The notes under the pieces were generated by a model. The model saw nothing but the letters and a program-made list of their open reading frames with translations. It was not told the DNA's origin and did no database searches. From Rothia koreensis (GTDB taxonomy: Bacteria; Actinomycetota; Actinomycetes; Actinomycetales; Micrococcaceae), in the NCBI RefSeq assembly GCF_004136575.1, contig NZ_NOIQ01000003.1, forward strand, positions 124,001 through 188,000: a stretch of DNA of 64,000 nt, in the 5' to 3' direction. Shown here piece after piece: positions 63,698 to 64,000 of this stretch. Each line of letters begins with the position of its first letter. Position 1 is the first letter of the stretch. Made by a program: the position numbers and the translations under genes.

Positions 63698-64000
63698 CTA
63701 TCTCGCGTCCCGAACGATCTCGATGCCTTTGGAGGCCCCGATCCGGGTCGCACCGGCCGCGATCATGCTGAGTGCGTCCTCGCGGCTGCGGATCCCTCCC
63801 GAGGCCTTGACGCCGATGTCGGGTCCCACGGTCTCGCGCATCAGCGTGACGTCGGCGACGGTTGCGCCGCCCGTCGAGAAGCCCGTGGACGTCTTGACGA
63901 ATTCGGCACCCGCAGCCACGGCGGCCCTGCACGCGAGCACTTTCTGGTCGTCGTCGAGCAGGCAGGCCTCGATGATGACCTTGAGCAGCCCCTGACGGTC
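63698..64000 (-). CDS. deoC: Deoxyribose-phosphate aldolase (C-terminal part)
   Basis: This enzyme splits 2-deoxyribose 5-phosphate into glyceraldehyde 3-phosphate and acetaldehyde in deoxynucleoside catabolism. The visible ~100 residues hold the Schiff-base lysine regions: [18 protein letters not shown] and [27 protein letters not shown]. The open frame runs to the right edge ([14 protein letters not shown]), so the N-terminal half lies outside the window. The stop is at 63698-63700. Confidence 0.93.
   Translation of the reverse strand, partial: DRQGLLKVIIEACLLDDDQKVLACRAAVAAGAEFVKTSTGFSTGGATVADVTLMRETVGPDIGVKASGGIRSREDALSMIAAGATRIGASKGIEIVRDAR

Overview
The window is GC-rich actinobacterial chromosome, most likely Micrococcales and perhaps Micrococcaceae. 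The evidence is mycothiol S-conjugate amidase (Mca), a WhiB regulator, DUF4307, DUF4245, DUF3499, DUF2505 and TIGR03089 proteins, GT39 protein mannosyltransferase, SufS/SufU and many GTG or TTG starts. Genus is not resolved. No prophage, insertion sequence, CRISPR array or rRNA operon was seen. Most of the window is ordinary core chromosome.

Layout. 1-6.4 kb: end of a membrane-protein gene, NDH-2, a tRNA with a UAA anticodon, a Bax inhibitor-1 family protein, an AI-2E family exporter, threonine dehydratase and GreA. 6.4-12.4 kb: DUF4307, Mca with its small membrane partner, haemolysin-III family, Z-isoprenyl synthase with an orphan prepilin-peptidase-like protein, Nudix, and a divergent TetR/membrane-protein pair. 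12.5-17.8 kb: pyruvate oxidase, a 730-bp non-coding stretch full of inverted and tandem repeats, and an MFS exporter with its TetR regulator. 17.8-22 kb: fumarase, carbonic anhydrase, DUF4245 and GlpX. 22-33.8 kb: a cell-envelope block (FemX-like, LCP ligase, PurE/PurK, GtrA, TIGR03089, WhiB, DUF3499) that as a set recalls the Mycobacterium tuberculosis Rv3259-Rv3277 neighbourhood, then an L,D-transpeptidase lipoprotein, a TIGR01906 protein and protein O-mannosyltransferase. 33.8-36.7 kb: RsmI, TatD, RsmA.

36.8-43.3 kb is the most distinctive part: a co-oriented five-gene cluster encoding a substrate-binding lipoprotein, a double-domain permease and an ATPase of the Fe3+/sugar-phosphate/phosphonate importer type, a secreted GDPD-family phosphodiesterase with a tryptophan-rich C-terminal domain, and a cytoplasmic 2H phosphoesterase (DUF1868-like). 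I infer a phosphodiester-scavenging pathway: extracellular cleavage, import of a phosphorylated product, and intracellular ring opening or diester hydrolysis. This is the best candidate for an undescribed system here.

43.4-48 kb: ABC-F ATPase, tRNA-Gln, GlmU, PRPP synthase. 48-54 kb: a small polysaccharide-type island (tandem-GT4 fusion, a possible GT2 remnant, a GT4, a PqqD-like/nucleotidyltransferase pair, VanZ). 54-64 kb: bL25, Pth, SufS/SufU, NhaA, DUF2505, Mfd, a small membrane protein and the end of deoxyribose-phosphate aldolase.

Two window-wide themes stand out. At least nine genes have a TANNNT-like -10 box ending 6-7 nt before the start codon, as expected for leaderless mRNAs; this also settles several starts. 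Two intergenic loci carry related hairpins whose arms have constant ends around a variable five-base core, with pairing preserved.
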